A stretch of 64,000 nucleotides of DNA from JAJXWB01 sp046349215 (lineage in GTDB: Bacteria; Pseudomonadota; Alphaproteobacteria; Rhizobiales; Beijerinckiaceae). Below, in pieces: positions 25,473 through 34,417 of the stretch; positions within the stretch are counted from its first letter, which is position 1; each line of letters starts with the position of its first letter. The translations under genes and the position numbers were made by a program. Where the stretch lies: contig JAXMCV010000001.1 of NCBI GenBank assembly GCA_046349215.1, forward strand, positions 1,178,001-1,242,000, given 5' to 3'. The notes below the pieces were generated by a model, which had not been told where the DNA came from, did no database searches, and was given only the letters and a program-made list of their open reading frames with translations.

Positions 25473-28400
25473 CGCGACGCCCATACGCGTCGTTCTCGTC
25501 ACGATGGACAGCCATCTGTCGAGCACGCTGGCGCGCGCGGGTAGCACGCTCGCTCGCGAGTTGCCGGGGCTGCGGCTGGACGTGCACTCGGCGGCGGAAT
25601 TCGCGGCGGATCCGGCAGCGCTTCAGGCCTGCATCGCAGATATCGAACGGGCGGACATCGTGCTCGCCGCAATGCTTTTCATGGAAGAGCATTTCATGCC
25701 GCTCATGCCGGCGCTGACGGCGCGCCGAGATTCGTGTGACGCCATGATCTGCTTCCTGTCGGCATCGGAGGTGACGAAGCTGACGCGAATGGGCCGCCTG
25801 AAGATGGACGGCGGACAGGGCGGCCCCATGGCCTTCCTGAAGCGCCTGCGCGGATCCAAGGGCAAGGCCGAGACCGCCGGTTCGAGCCAGATGCGCATGT
25901 TGCGGCGCTTGCCGAAGCTGCTGCGCTTCGTTCCCGGCGCCGCGCAGGATCTGCGCGCCTGGTTCATCATCCTCCAGTACTGGCTGAGCGGCTCCGACGG
26001 CAACGCGCTCAACATGATCCGCTACGTCGTGGACCGCTATGCCGATGGCCCCCGCAGGGCGTTGCGCGGCGTGACGAAAGTTGCGCCGCCGGTCGAATAT
26101 CCGGAAGTCGGCGTCTATCATCCGGCGCTGCCCGGCCGCATCGCCGCCGAGGCATCGGCCCTGCCGCGCATGAAGAACGCAAAAGGCACGGTCGGCCTGC
26201 TTCTGATGCGCTCCTACGCGCTCGCCAACAATTCCGGCCATTACGATGCCGTGATCGCCGCGCTGGAGAAGCAGGGCCTGTCCGTGACGCCTGCCTTCGC
26301 ATCCGGTCTCGATGCGCGCCCGGCAATGGAGAAATTCTTCTTCACGAATGGTCGTCCCAATGTGGACGTCGTCGTCTCGCTGACAGGTTTCTCCCTTGTC
26401 GGCGGCCCCGCCTACAACGACGCCCACGCCGCGGAAGAAATCCTCGCCCGGCTCGATGCGCCGCTCGTGTCGGCCCATCCCGTCGAATTCCAGACCCTCG
26501 AGCAATGGCGCGCATCTGATCGCGGCCTGATGCCGGTCGAGGCGACGATGATGGTCGCGATTCCCGAACTCGATGGTGCGATCGCGCCATCGGTGTTCGG
26601 CGGCCGTACAAGCGCGGGAACGGCCTGCGCAGGCTGCGAACGCGGTTGCAGCTTTGCTGATGGCGCGGCCAGCGACATGCGCGGTTGCCCCGAGCGCGCG
26701 GACGCGCTCGCCGAGCGTGTGGCCCGGCTCGCCATGCTTCGTCGCAGCGCCCGGGCCGAACGTCGCGTCGGCATCGTGCTGTTCAATTTCCCGCCCAATG
26801 CCGGCGCCGTCGGAACGGCTGCCTACCTCTCCGTTTTCGAGTCCCTGTTCAATTGCCTGCGGCGGCTACGGGACGAGGGTTACAGCGTCGACCTCCCCGA
26901 CAGCGTCGAACAGCTGCGCGAACGCGTCATCGTCGGCAATGCCCGTCAGACAGGGGCGGCCGCAAACGTCCATGCACGCATCGGCGTCGACGACCATGTC
27001 AGGCGCGAGCGCTTCCTGCGCGAGATCGAGGCGCAATGGGGACCGGCGCCGGGCAAGCACCAGAGCGACGGCGCGAGCATCCACATTCTCGGCGAGCGTT
27101 TCGGCAATGTCTTCGTCGGGGTGCAGCCCGCCTTCGGCTACGAAGGCGACCCGATGCGCCTTCTGTTCGAAAAGAGCTTCGCGCCGACACATGCCTTCTC
27201 CGCCTTCTACCGCTGGCTGCGCGAGGATTTCGGCGCGTACGCGCTGCTGCATTTCGGCACGCACGGCGCGCTCGAATTCATGCCGGGCAAGCAGGCCGGC
27301 ATGTCCGGCGCCTGCTGGCCCGAACGGCTGATCGGCGCAATGCCGAACCTCTACCTCTATGCGTCGAACAATCCCTCGGAAGGCGCGCTGGCCAAGCGAC
27401 GCGCCGCGGCGACGCTCGTGAGCTACCTCACGCCCTCGGTGACCACGGCCGGTCTGTACCGCGGCCTTCTCGACCTCAAGGCTTCGCTGGAACGCTGGCG
27501 CGACCCGGATTCGCTCTCCCCTCAACAGCGCGCCGATCTCGCCGTCACGGTCCAGGCGCAGGCGTCTTCGCTGGACCTCGCAGTCGCAGTGCCGCAATGG
27601 GAGAATCCCGCCGCCGAGATCGATGCGCTACGCCAGTCTGTGCTCGAACTCGAATACGCGCTCATTCCGCACGGCTTGCATGTGGTTGGCGCCACGCCCG
27701 GCGCGACCGAACGGGCAGACACCTTGCTGTCGATCGCCCAGGTCGGCGGTTCAGCCGACCTGCCGCGCGACGCGGTAGTGGCGCTGTGTGAGACCGGCTC
27801 CGCCGATGCCGCCATCTCCGCGTCGGGCGGCGCGCTCGGGGAAGGCGATCGGGCAAGGCTGGACGACCTCGGCCGCATCGACGCACTGATGCGCGGCGAC
27901 GGCGAACTCGAAGGCATCGTCCGAGCGCTGGACGGACGCTACATACGTCCGGCGCCCGGCGGCGACCTCATGCGCACGCCCGCCGTACTGCCGACAGGCC
28001 GCAACCTGCACGGTTTCGATCCGTTCCGCATTCCGAGCGCCTTCGCGGTGCGCGACGGCGCGCGGCAGGCCGCCATGCTGATCGAGCGACACCGCTCCGA
28101 GGGCAATCCCCTTCCGGAATGCGTCGCGGTCGTGCTCTGGGGTTCCGACAACCTCAAGACCGAAGGCGCGCCGCTCGCCCAGGCTCTGGCGCTGCTCGGC
28201 GCAAGGCCGCGCCTCGACAGCTACGGACGCGTCGCCGGCGCGGAACTCATTCCGCTGTCCGAGCTTCAACGCCCGCGTATCGATATCGTCGCCACCCTGT
28301 CCGGCATTTTCCGCGATCTTCTGCCCGTTCAGGTCAAGCTGCTGGCGCAGGCCTGCCATCTGGCGGCCGCCGCCGACGAACCGCTCGACCAGAATTTCGT

Positions 28401-29193
28401 GCGCAAGCATGCGCTTGCCTACCAGCAGCAGCACAATTGCGACCTCGAGACTGCAGCGCTGCGCGTCTTCAGCAATGCCGAAGGCGCGTATGGCGCAAAC
28501 GTCAATCATCTTATCGACTGCGGCCGCTGGAACGACGAGGACGAACTGGCCGAGGCGTTCGTACGCCGCAAGGGCTTCGCGTACGACGCGCAGGGCAAGG
28601 CGATCGCTCATGCCGGTATGCTGAAATCGACGCTGGCCAGCGTCGACCTCGCCTACCAGAACCTCGATTCGGTAGAGCTCGGGGTCACGACCATCGACAA
28701 TTACTTTGACACGCTGGGCGGCATCAGCCGCGCGGTTCGTCGCGCCCGTGGCGGCGAAGCGGCCCCTGTCTATGTCAGCGACCAGACGCAGGGCGCGGGC
28801 GCCGTCCGTACCTTGAGCGAACAGGTCGCGCTCGAGACGCGCACACGCATGCTCAATCCCAAATGGTACGAGAGCATGCTGAGCCACGGTTACGAGGGGG
28901 TGCGTCAGATCGAGGCGCATCTGACGAACACCATGGGCTGGTCCGCGACCACCGGAGAGGTCCAGCCCTGGGTCTATCAGAGACTGACGGAAACGTTCGT
29001 CCTGGACCCGCAGATGCGCGAGCGGCTCGCAACGCTCAACCCGACCGCGTCCGCAAGGCTCGCGAACCGGCTGCTGGAAGCACACCACCGCAACTACTGG
29101 TCGCCCGACGAGGCGACGCTCGCCGATCTGCGTCAGGCCGGCGAGGAACTGGAAGATCGCCTCGAAGGCGTCGATGAAAGGGCGGCCGCATGA
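25447..29193 (+). CDS. bchH: Magnesium chelatase subunit H, BchH
   Basis: Porphyrin-binding subunit of Mg-chelatase (1248 aa), which holds protoporphyrin IX during metal insertion and passes Mg-protoporphyrin to BchM. Segments typical of the CobN/BchH family include LLHFGTHGALEFMPGKQAGM, ASNNPSEGALAKRRAAATLV and a cysteine cluster at ACAGCERGCSFADG. ATG 25447 lies within the bchB end and gives a family-typical N-terminus (IRVVLVTMDSHLSS). The stop overlaps the bchL start as ATGA. Only one bchH is present in the window. Confidence 0.95.
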   Translation: MPKRISAADATPIRVVLVTMDSHLSSTLARAGSTLARELPGLRLDVHSAAEFAADPAALQACIADIERADIVLAAMLFMEEHFMPLMPALTARRDSCDAMICFLSASEVTKLTRMGRLKMDGGQGGPMAFLKRLRGSKGKAETAGSSQMRMLRRLPKLLRFVPGAAQDLRAWFIILQYWLSGSDGNALNMIRYVVDRYADGPRRALRGVTKVAPPVEYPEVGVYHPALPGRIAAEASALPRMKNAKGTVGLLLMRSYALANNSGHYDAVIAALEKQGLSVTPAFASGLDARPAMEKFFFTNGRPNVDVVVSLTGFSLVGGPAYNDAHAAEEILARLDAPLVSAHPVEFQTLEQWRASDRGLMPVEATMMVAIPELDGAIAPSVFGGRTSAGTACAGCERGCSFADGAASDMRGCPERADALAERVARLAMLRRSARAERRVGIVLFNFPPNAGAVGTAAYLSVFESLFNCLRRLRDEGYSVDLPDSVEQLRERVIVGNARQTGAAANVHARIGVDDHVRRERFLREIEAQWGPAPGKHQSDGASIHILGERFGNVFVGVQPAFGYEGDPMRLLFEKSFAPTHAFSAFYRWLREDFGAYALLHFGTHGALEFMPGKQAGMSGACWPERLIGAMPNLYLYASNNPSEGALAKRRAAATLVSYLTPSVTTAGLYRGLLDLKASLERWRDPDSLSPQQRADLAVTVQAQASSLDLAVAVPQWENPAAEIDALRQSVLELEYALIPHGLHVVGATPGATERADTLLSIAQVGGSADLPRDAVVALCETGSADAAISASGGALGEGDRARLDDLGRIDALMRGDGELEGIVRALDGRYIRPAPGGDLMRTPAVLPTGRNLHGFDPFRIPSAFAVRDGARQAAMLIERHRSEGNPLPECVAVVLWGSDNLKTEGAPLAQALALLGARPRLDSYGRVAGAELIPLSELQRPRIDIVATLSGIFRDLLPVQVKLLAQACHLAAAADEPLDQNFVRKHALAYQQQHNCDLETAALRVFSNAEGAYGANVNHLIDCGRWNDEDELAEAFVRRKGFAYDAQGKAIAHAGMLKSTLASVDLAYQNLDSVELGVTTIDNYFDTLGGISRAVRRARGGEAAPVYVSDQTQGAGAVRTLSEQVALETRTRMLNPKWYESMLSHGYEGVRQIEAHLTNTMGWSATTGEVQPWVYQRLTETFVLDPQMRERLATLNPTASARLANRLLEAHHRNYWSPDEATLADLRQAGEELEDRLEGVDERAAA

Positions 29194-30089
29194 ATCTCAA
29201 CATTCGCATGCCGGTTCGAAGGCCGCCGCCCGACGGCGAAGGCTCCGTGCAGGTCCAGCTCGATCCGTCTCTCAAGATCGGTACGGCCAAGGTGTTTGCG
29301 GTCTATGGGAAGGGCGGGATCGGCAAGAGCACGACTTCGTCGAATCTGTCGGTCGCCTTCTCCATGCTCGGCAAGCGCGTGCTGCAGATCGGATGCGACC
29401 CGAAGCACGATTCGACGTTCACGCTGACAAAATCGCTCGTTCCGACGGTGATCGACGTCCTGGAGTCGGTGAATTTCCACTCCGAGGAATTGCGCGTCGA
29501 GGACTTCGTCTATCGCGGCTACAACGGCGTGATGTGCGTCGAAGCCGGCGGGCCGCCGGCCGGTACGGGCTGCGGCGGCTACGTCGTCGGCCAGACCGTA
29601 AAGCTCCTGAAGGAGCATCATCTCCTCGACGAAACGGATGTCGTCATCTTCGACGTGCTGGGCGATGTCGTTTGCGGCGGCTTTGCTGCGCCGCTGCAAC
29701 ATGCGGAGCGGGCCCTGGTCGTTGCCGCCAACGATTTCGATTCGATCTTTGCGATGAACCGCATCGTCGCGGCGATCAACGCCAAGTCGAAGAATTACGC
29801 TGTGCGGCTCGGCGGTGTGATCGTCAACCGCAGCGAAGGCACGGACCAGGTCGACCGGTTCAACGAGGCGGTCGGTCTCGAGACGGTCGCGCATATCCGC
29901 GACCTCGACGAGATCAGGCGCAGTCGCCTGAAGAAGGCCACCCTGTTCGAGATGGACAGTTCGCCCGCGCTGGAAGCCGTCAAGGCCGAATACATGAAGC
30001 TCGCGGCGACGCTCTGGCAGGGCGGGCGAGACTATTCGGCGACGCCGCTGAAGGACCGCGAAATCTTCGACCTCCTGGGATTCGATTGA
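29190..30089 (+). CDS. bchL: Light-independent protochlorophyllide reductase ATPase, BchL
   Basis: NifH-like ATP-dependent reductase component of DPOR, 299 aa. P-loop AVYGKGGIGKSTTSSNLSV near residue 35, GCDPKHDSTFTL, cluster cysteines in GTGCGGYVVG and DVLGDVVCGGFAAP. The N-terminal 30 residues are basic and proline-rich, as in other BchL with a regulatory disordered N-terminus. Stop and bchM start overlap as TGATG. Confidence 0.96.
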   Translation: MNLNIRMPVRRPPPDGEGSVQVQLDPSLKIGTAKVFAVYGKGGIGKSTTSSNLSVAFSMLGKRVLQIGCDPKHDSTFTLTKSLVPTVIDVLESVNFHSEELRVEDFVYRGYNGVMCVEAGGPPAGTGCGGYVVGQTVKLLKEHHLLDETDVVIFDVLGDVVCGGFAAPLQHAERALVVAANDFDSIFAMNRIVAAINAKSKNYAVRLGGVIVNRSEGTDQVDRFNEAVGLETVAHIRDLDEIRRSRLKKATLFEMDSSPALEAVKAEYMKLAATLWQGGRDYSATPLKDREIFDLLGFD

Positions 30090-30790
30090 TGCAGACGATT
30101 TCCTACCAGCACCGGCGCGGCGAATTGCAGGTCTATTTCGACCGCACGGCCGCCGACGCCTGGGCGAAGCTGACGTCCGACGCGCCGGTCGGTCGTATCC
30201 GCGCCACTGTGCGCGCGGGCCGCGACCAGATGCGCGCGCGCCTGCTGGACTGGCTGCCGGACGACCTTGCCGGCAAGCGGCTGCTGGACGCGGGTTGCGG
30301 CACCGGCGCTCTCGCCGTGGAAGCCGCGCGGCGCGGCGCGCATGTCGTAGCAATCGACCTGTCGCCGACCCTCGTCAACCTGGCGCGCGAACGCATTCCG
30401 CGCGACATCGGCCGTGGCCATGTCGAATTCATGGTTGGCGACATGCTCGACCCGGCGCTCGGCGAGTTCGATCATGTCGCTGCGATGGATTCACTGATCC
30501 ATTACAACGCAAGCGACATCGTTCGCACGCTTTCGACGATAGCTGCGCGATGCTCGGGTTCGATCGTCTTCACTTTCGCCCCTCGGACGCCAGCGCTTGC
30601 GGCCATGCATACAGTCGGCCGCCTGTTCCCACGTTCCGACCGCGCGCCGGCGATCGAGCCGGTGGCCGAGCCGCGCCTGCGCCGGCTGATCGCCGAAGAC
30701 GCGCGGCTCGCGAATTGGCGCGCCCATCGGACGCACCGTGTCGCGAGCGGCTTCTACACCTCGCAAGCCATGGAGCTGACGCCGGCATGA
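30089..30790 (+). CDS. bchM: Mg-protoporphyrin IX methyltransferase, BchM
   Basis: SAM-dependent methyl transfer to the ring C propionate of Mg-protoporphyrin, giving the substrate of AcsF. The 233-aa protein has the SAM motif LLDAGCGTGALAVEAARRGA near residue 65 and VEFMVGDMLDP. Tightly coupled to bchL (TGATG) and to lhaA (ATGA), so it is made with its upstream and downstream partners. Confidence 0.95.
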   Translation: MQTISYQHRRGELQVYFDRTAADAWAKLTSDAPVGRIRATVRAGRDQMRARLLDWLPDDLAGKRLLDAGCGTGALAVEAARRGAHVVAIDLSPTLVNLARERIPRDIGRGHVEFMVGDMLDPALGEFDHVAAMDSLIHYNASDIVRTLSTIAARCSGSIVFTFAPRTPALAAMHTVGRLFPRSDRAPAIEPVAEPRLRRLIAEDARLANWRAHRTHRVASGFYTSQAMELTPA

Positions 30791-32220
30791 CAAGCGTCAA
30801 CGACAGGATCGCTCGCAACTGGATGCGCATCGGCGCGCGCTTCCTGCCGTTCGCCGATGCGGCGACGGCGGAAGCGCCGATGTCGCGCCTGCTGCGCCTG
30901 TCGCTGTTCCAGGTCACCGTCGGCATGGCGCTCGTACTCGTGATCGGGACGCTCAATCGCGTCATGATCGTCGAACTGGGCGTACCGGCGACTCTCGTTT
31001 CCGTCATGGTGGCGTTGCCGTTGTTGTTCGCGCCGCTGCGCGCGGTGATCGGCCACCGCTCGGATTATCACCGCTCCGTGCTCGGGTGGCGGCGTGTCCC
31101 CTACCTTTGGCTCGGCACGATGGCGCAATTCGGCGGCTTCGCCATAATGCCTTTCGCGCTCATCCTGCTTTCAGGCGATAGCAATGCGCCGGAATGGGTA
31201 GGCAAGGCGGCAGCGGGACTCGCTTTCCTCCTCGTCGGCGTCGGAATGCATACCGTCCAGACGGTGGGGCTCGCGCTCGCGACCGATCTCACGCCGAAGG
31301 AAAAGCATCCGAAGGTCGTCGCCCTTCTCTGCGTGATGCTGCTCGTCGGCATGATCGCGACCGCGCTCGTGTTCGGCGCCATGCTCGCGGATTTTTCGCA
31401 ACTGCGGCTCATTCGCGTGGTGCAGGGCGCCGCAATGGCGACGATGGCGATCAATATCGTCGCGTTGTGGAAACAGGAGGCGCGCAGTCCAGCGCGGACC
31501 TCGATCGATCGCGACACGCCGAGCTTCCGTGACTCATGGGCCGAATTTTCGCGAACCCGTCATGCCAGCCGCGGACTTGTCGCTGTCGGGTTCGGTACGA
31601 TCGCATTCAGTCTCCAGGACATATTGCTCGAACCCTACGGCGGCCAGATTCTGCATCTTTCGGTCGCGCAGACGACAATCCTTACAGCGGCGATGGCGGT
31701 CGGCGGCCTGTTCGGCTTCGTGCTGGCGGCGCGCTGGCTCGGCAGCGGATCCGATCCATATCGCGTCGCAGGGTCCGGCGTACTCGTGGGGCTTGTCGCC
31801 TTCAGCTGCCTGATATTCTCCGCGCCGCTTCATTCGGCGGCCCTGTTCGCCAGCGGCGTCGTGCTGATCGGGCTGGGCGGCGGCATATTCGGCCACGCCA
31901 CCCTGACCGCGGCGATGAGCGCGGCCGACAAGCATCATGTCGGTTTCGCGCTGGGCGTCTGGGGCGCGGTGCAATCGCTTGCCGCCGGCGGCGCAATCGC
32001 GACGGGCGGGGTCCTGCGCGACACGATCGCACACCTCGGCTCGGCCGGCGCCCTCGGGCCTGCATTGCGGGGCGAAGCCGCGGGATACGTCTTCGTCTAC
32101 CACATCGAAATTCTGCTGCTGTTCCTGGCGCTCGCCGCGCTTGGGCCGCTTGTTCGTCTTCGGCGCGTCGCGCAACGCGAGGCCGCGCACGCATCGGGTC
32201 TGTTGGAATTGCGTCGCTAG
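30787..32220 (+). CDS. lhaA: LhaA, bacteriochlorophyll-delivery MFS-type protein for LH1/RC assembly
   Basis: PucC/LhaA (BCD) family 12-helix membrane protein, thought to supply pigment or assist LH1-reaction-centre assembly. The 477-aa product has the family segments LFQVTVGMALVLVIGTLNRV, GHRSDYHRSVLGWRRVPYLW and DILLEPYGGQILHLSVAQTT. It is close to pucC at 39368 in sequence; position directly before puhA identifies it as lhaA rather than pucC. Overlaps bchM as ATGA. Confidence 0.92.
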   Translation: MTSVNDRIARNWMRIGARFLPFADAATAEAPMSRLLRLSLFQVTVGMALVLVIGTLNRVMIVELGVPATLVSVMVALPLLFAPLRAVIGHRSDYHRSVLGWRRVPYLWLGTMAQFGGFAIMPFALILLSGDSNAPEWVGKAAAGLAFLLVGVGMHTVQTVGLALATDLTPKEKHPKVVALLCVMLLVGMIATALVFGAMLADFSQLRLIRVVQGAAMATMAINIVALWKQEARSPARTSIDRDTPSFRDSWAEFSRTRHASRGLVAVGFGTIAFSLQDILLEPYGGQILHLSVAQTTILTAAMAVGGLFGFVLAARWLGSGSDPYRVAGSGVLVGLVAFSCLIFSAPLHSAALFASGVVLIGLGGGIFGHATLTAAMSAADKHHVGFALGVWGAVQSLAAGGAIATGGVLRDTIAHLGSAGALGPALRGEAAGYVFVYHIEILLLFLALAALGPLVRLRRVAQREAAHASGLLELRR

Positions 32221-32238
32221 ACGCAAAAGGAGGTCGTC

Positions 32239-33000
32239 ATGGGCACTATTGTCGGATCAATCGATCTTGCGCAGGTAGTTCTCTACGCGTTCTGGATCTT
32301 CTTCGCCGGCCTGATCCTGTATCTGCGGCGCGAAGACAAGCGCGAAGGCTACCCGCTCGAATCCGATCGGGGCGGCCGCGTGGCCGTGCAGGGCTTTCCT
32401 GCGCCGCCCACTCCAAAGGCCTACCGCATGTCCAGCGGTCAGACGCTTTATCGTCCCGATCGCAAGGCCGATACGAGGCCTGTCAATGCGCAGCCAATCG
32501 CCCGCTGGCCGGGCGCGCCGCTGGAGCCGAACGGCGATCCGATGCTGGCCGCGGTCGGCCCCGGGTCCTACGCCGAGCGCGTCGACAAGCCGGAGATGAC
32601 GGCGGAAGGACATCCCTCGATCGTGCCGATGCGCGTCGAACCGGCGGCCTCCGTCGACCCGAACGACGCCGACCCGCGCGGCATGGCCGTCGTAGCGGCC
32701 GATCGGAACAAGGCTGGCGTCGTGGTCGACCTGTGGATCGATCGCGGCGAACCGCAGATCCGCTACATCGAGGTCGAAACCAATAGCGGCAAGCGCGTCC
32801 TGCTGCCGATGGTGTTCGCTCTGATCGACGGCTTCCGAAAGGAAGTGAAGGTCGACGCGATCATGTCCAACCAGTTCGACAATGTTCCGGCGACTGCGAC
32901 GCGGGACGTCGTCACCAAGCTCGAGGAAGATCGGATCGCCGCTTATTTCGGCGCGGGTCTCCTCTATGCAACGCCGAAGCGCACCGGAGATATCCTGTGA
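32239..33000 (+). CDS. puhA: Photosynthetic reaction centre H subunit, PuhA
   Basis: Caps the L/M reaction centre on the cytoplasmic side and shapes the proton path to QB. The 253-aa protein has one N-terminal membrane helix (IDLAQVVLYAFWIFFAGLIL) followed by YLRREDKREGYPLE and the soluble PRC-barrel domain (GVVVDLWIDRGEPQIRYIEV). AAAGGAGG eight nt upstream is one of the strongest ribosome sites in the window, fitting high expression. Overlaps puhB as GTGA. Confidence 0.96.
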   Translation: MGTIVGSIDLAQVVLYAFWIFFAGLILYLRREDKREGYPLESDRGGRVAVQGFPAPPTPKAYRMSSGQTLYRPDRKADTRPVNAQPIARWPGAPLEPNGDPMLAAVGPGSYAERVDKPEMTAEGHPSIVPMRVEPAASVDPNDADPRGMAVVAADRNKAGVVVDLWIDRGEPQIRYIEVETNSGKRVLLPMVFALIDGFRKEVKVDAIMSNQFDNVPATATRDVVTKLEEDRIAAYFGAGLLYATPKRTGDIL

Positions 33001-33647
33001 CCATCAGCGACAACGGCAAGCCGCGCGGCTTGCCCGGGGCCCTGCCGGCGGACGAACGCATCCTGCTGCAGACCACGCCTTCCTGGCGGAGCCTTGCGAT
33101 CCACGCGTTCCATGCGCGCAAGATCGCAATCTATTGCCTGGCCCTGGTATTCTGGCGGATCGCCTCGGCATTCGCTGCGGGCAAGGGGGCTGGCGCGGCG
33201 CTGGCGGACGGAGCCGCGGTAGCGCCGATCGCGCTGGCCGGCATATTGCTTCCTGCGCTTCTTGCCTGGAGCTACGCCCGCACGACGATCTACACGATCA
33301 CCAATCGCCGGATCGTGCTGCGCACGGGCGTGGCGCTGCCGATGACTTTCAACCTTCCATTCGCGCAGATCGACTCTGCAGCGTTGAAGCAGTACGCCGA
33401 CGGCACCGGCGACATACCGCTGAAGCTTGTCGGCGATATACGCCTCGCCTTCGCGCATCTGTGGCCGAGCGTGCGCCCCTGGCGCATCAATACGCCCGAA
33501 CCTATGTTGCGCGCGGTGGCCGACGCTCAGACCGTCGCAAATGTGCTTGGCCAAGCGCTCGGCGCCGTTCACAGGCTCAACCCTGCGGCGGCGCCCTCCA
33601 TGACGGCGGGAGAGCCCGTCCATCATCTCGAAACAGCGGCGGCCTGA
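32997..33647 (+). CDS. puhB: Photosynthetic complex assembly protein PuhB
   Basis: Membrane protein needed for reaction-centre assembly. The 216-aa product starts at GTG 32997 overlapping the puhA stop. It shows LPADERILLQTTPSWRSLAI, three hydrophobic segments between about residues 40 and 105, and a PH-like domain beginning YTITNRRIVLRTGVALPMTF with a second half DIRLAFAHLWPSVRPWRINT. One base separates it from puhC. Confidence 0.93.
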   Translation: MTISDNGKPRGLPGALPADERILLQTTPSWRSLAIHAFHARKIAIYCLALVFWRIASAFAAGKGAGAALADGAAVAPIALAGILLPALLAWSYARTTIYTITNRRIVLRTGVALPMTFNLPFAQIDSAALKQYADGTGDIPLKLVGDIRLAFAHLWPSVRPWRINTPEPMLRAVADAQTVANVLGQALGAVHRLNPAAAPSMTAGEPVHHLETAAA

Positions 33648-33648
33648 C

Positions 33649-34134
33649 ATGCAGCACGCCATCCCCGACCACGACGACGAGATCCGCGTTCCGCGCGCGG
33701 CGCTCGTCGCCGCTGCGGCGATCGTCATCGTCGCCATCAGCGCCGCTGGATTTGCGCGTCTGAGCGGTGTCGGCCGAAGCGTTCTGCCTCATTCCACGAT
33801 GGTCGAGCAGCGCGCGCTGTTGTTCGAGGACCAGGCGGACGGCGCAGTCCTCGTCCGCGACGCGTCCAGTCACGCTGTCGTCGACACGATCCAGCCCGGC
33901 GCGTTCGGTTTCGTGCGCGTCGCCATGCGCGGCATGGCGCGCGACAGGCGGGCGCACGGCGTCGGCGCGGACCGACAATTCCTTTTGACACGCTGGCGGG
34001 ATGGCCGCGTGACACTCGATGACCCCGGAACGGGGCGAAGACTCGACCTGTCCGCTTTCGGACGGCCGAACGGGGAGGCGTTCGAACGCCTCCTCGCAAC
34101 AAGAGAGGAGGCGAGCAATGAGGGCAAGCATTGA
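33649..34134 (+). CDS. puhC: Photosynthetic complex assembly protein PuhC
   Basis: Small periplasmic protein with an N-terminal anchor, needed for efficient RC-LH1 assembly. The 161-aa product has a single membrane segment (ALVAAAAIVIVAISAAGF, residues about 20-37) and a soluble domain with LLFEDQADGAVLVRDASSHA and DRRAHGVGADRQFLLTRW, which are family features. It overlaps the next small gene by 17 bp. Confidence 0.9.
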   Translation: MQHAIPDHDDEIRVPRAALVAAAAIVIVAISAAGFARLSGVGRSVLPHSTMVEQRALLFEDQADGAVLVRDASSHAVVDTIQPGAFGFVRVAMRGMARDRRAHGVGADRQFLLTRWRDGRVTLDDPGTGRRLDLSAFGRPNGEAFERLLATREEASNEGKH

Positions 34135-34417
34135 CAAGCCTGGCCGGACAATAGTCGCGCCGTGCCGGATAGATATCGAACAGACGAACGACAGCCTGCA
34201 TGCGCACGTCGAGATCGAAGGCGTGCATGTCGGCCCCGGCGATCGCGTTGTCGTCGTCGATGCGCCCGGCCTCGTGGCTTTCGGCGAGCAGCGCGACTTC
34301 GTGCGCGTCGCGCGGATCACACGCGCGACCCGCCTGCAGCGCCTGATGGCGCGCATCGAGGGCTATCTCGAGCTGACCGAACTCTACGAAGTCGGCTTTT
34401 CCGAGGGGAGGGGCTGA
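34118..34417 (+). CDS. Conserved-position 99-aa protein between puhC and acsF (function unknown)
   Basis: A 99-residue soluble frame from ATG 34118, behind GAGAGGAGG, coupled on both sides (17-bp overlap with puhC, TGATG with acsF). It contains a short beta-rich part (HAHVEIEGVHVGPGDRVVVV, DAPGLVAFGEQRDFVRVARI) and an acidic C-terminus (GYLELTELYEVGFSEG). No membrane helix or metal motif is seen. Genes of this size occupy this place in other alpha-proteobacterial clusters and are annotated as hypothetical; a role in assembly or in the aerobic cyclase step is only guessed from context. Confidence 0.8.
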   Translation: MRASIDKPGRTIVAPCRIDIEQTNDSLHAHVEIEGVHVGPGDRVVVVDAPGLVAFGEQRDFVRVARITRATRLQRLMARIEGYLELTELYEVGFSEGRG

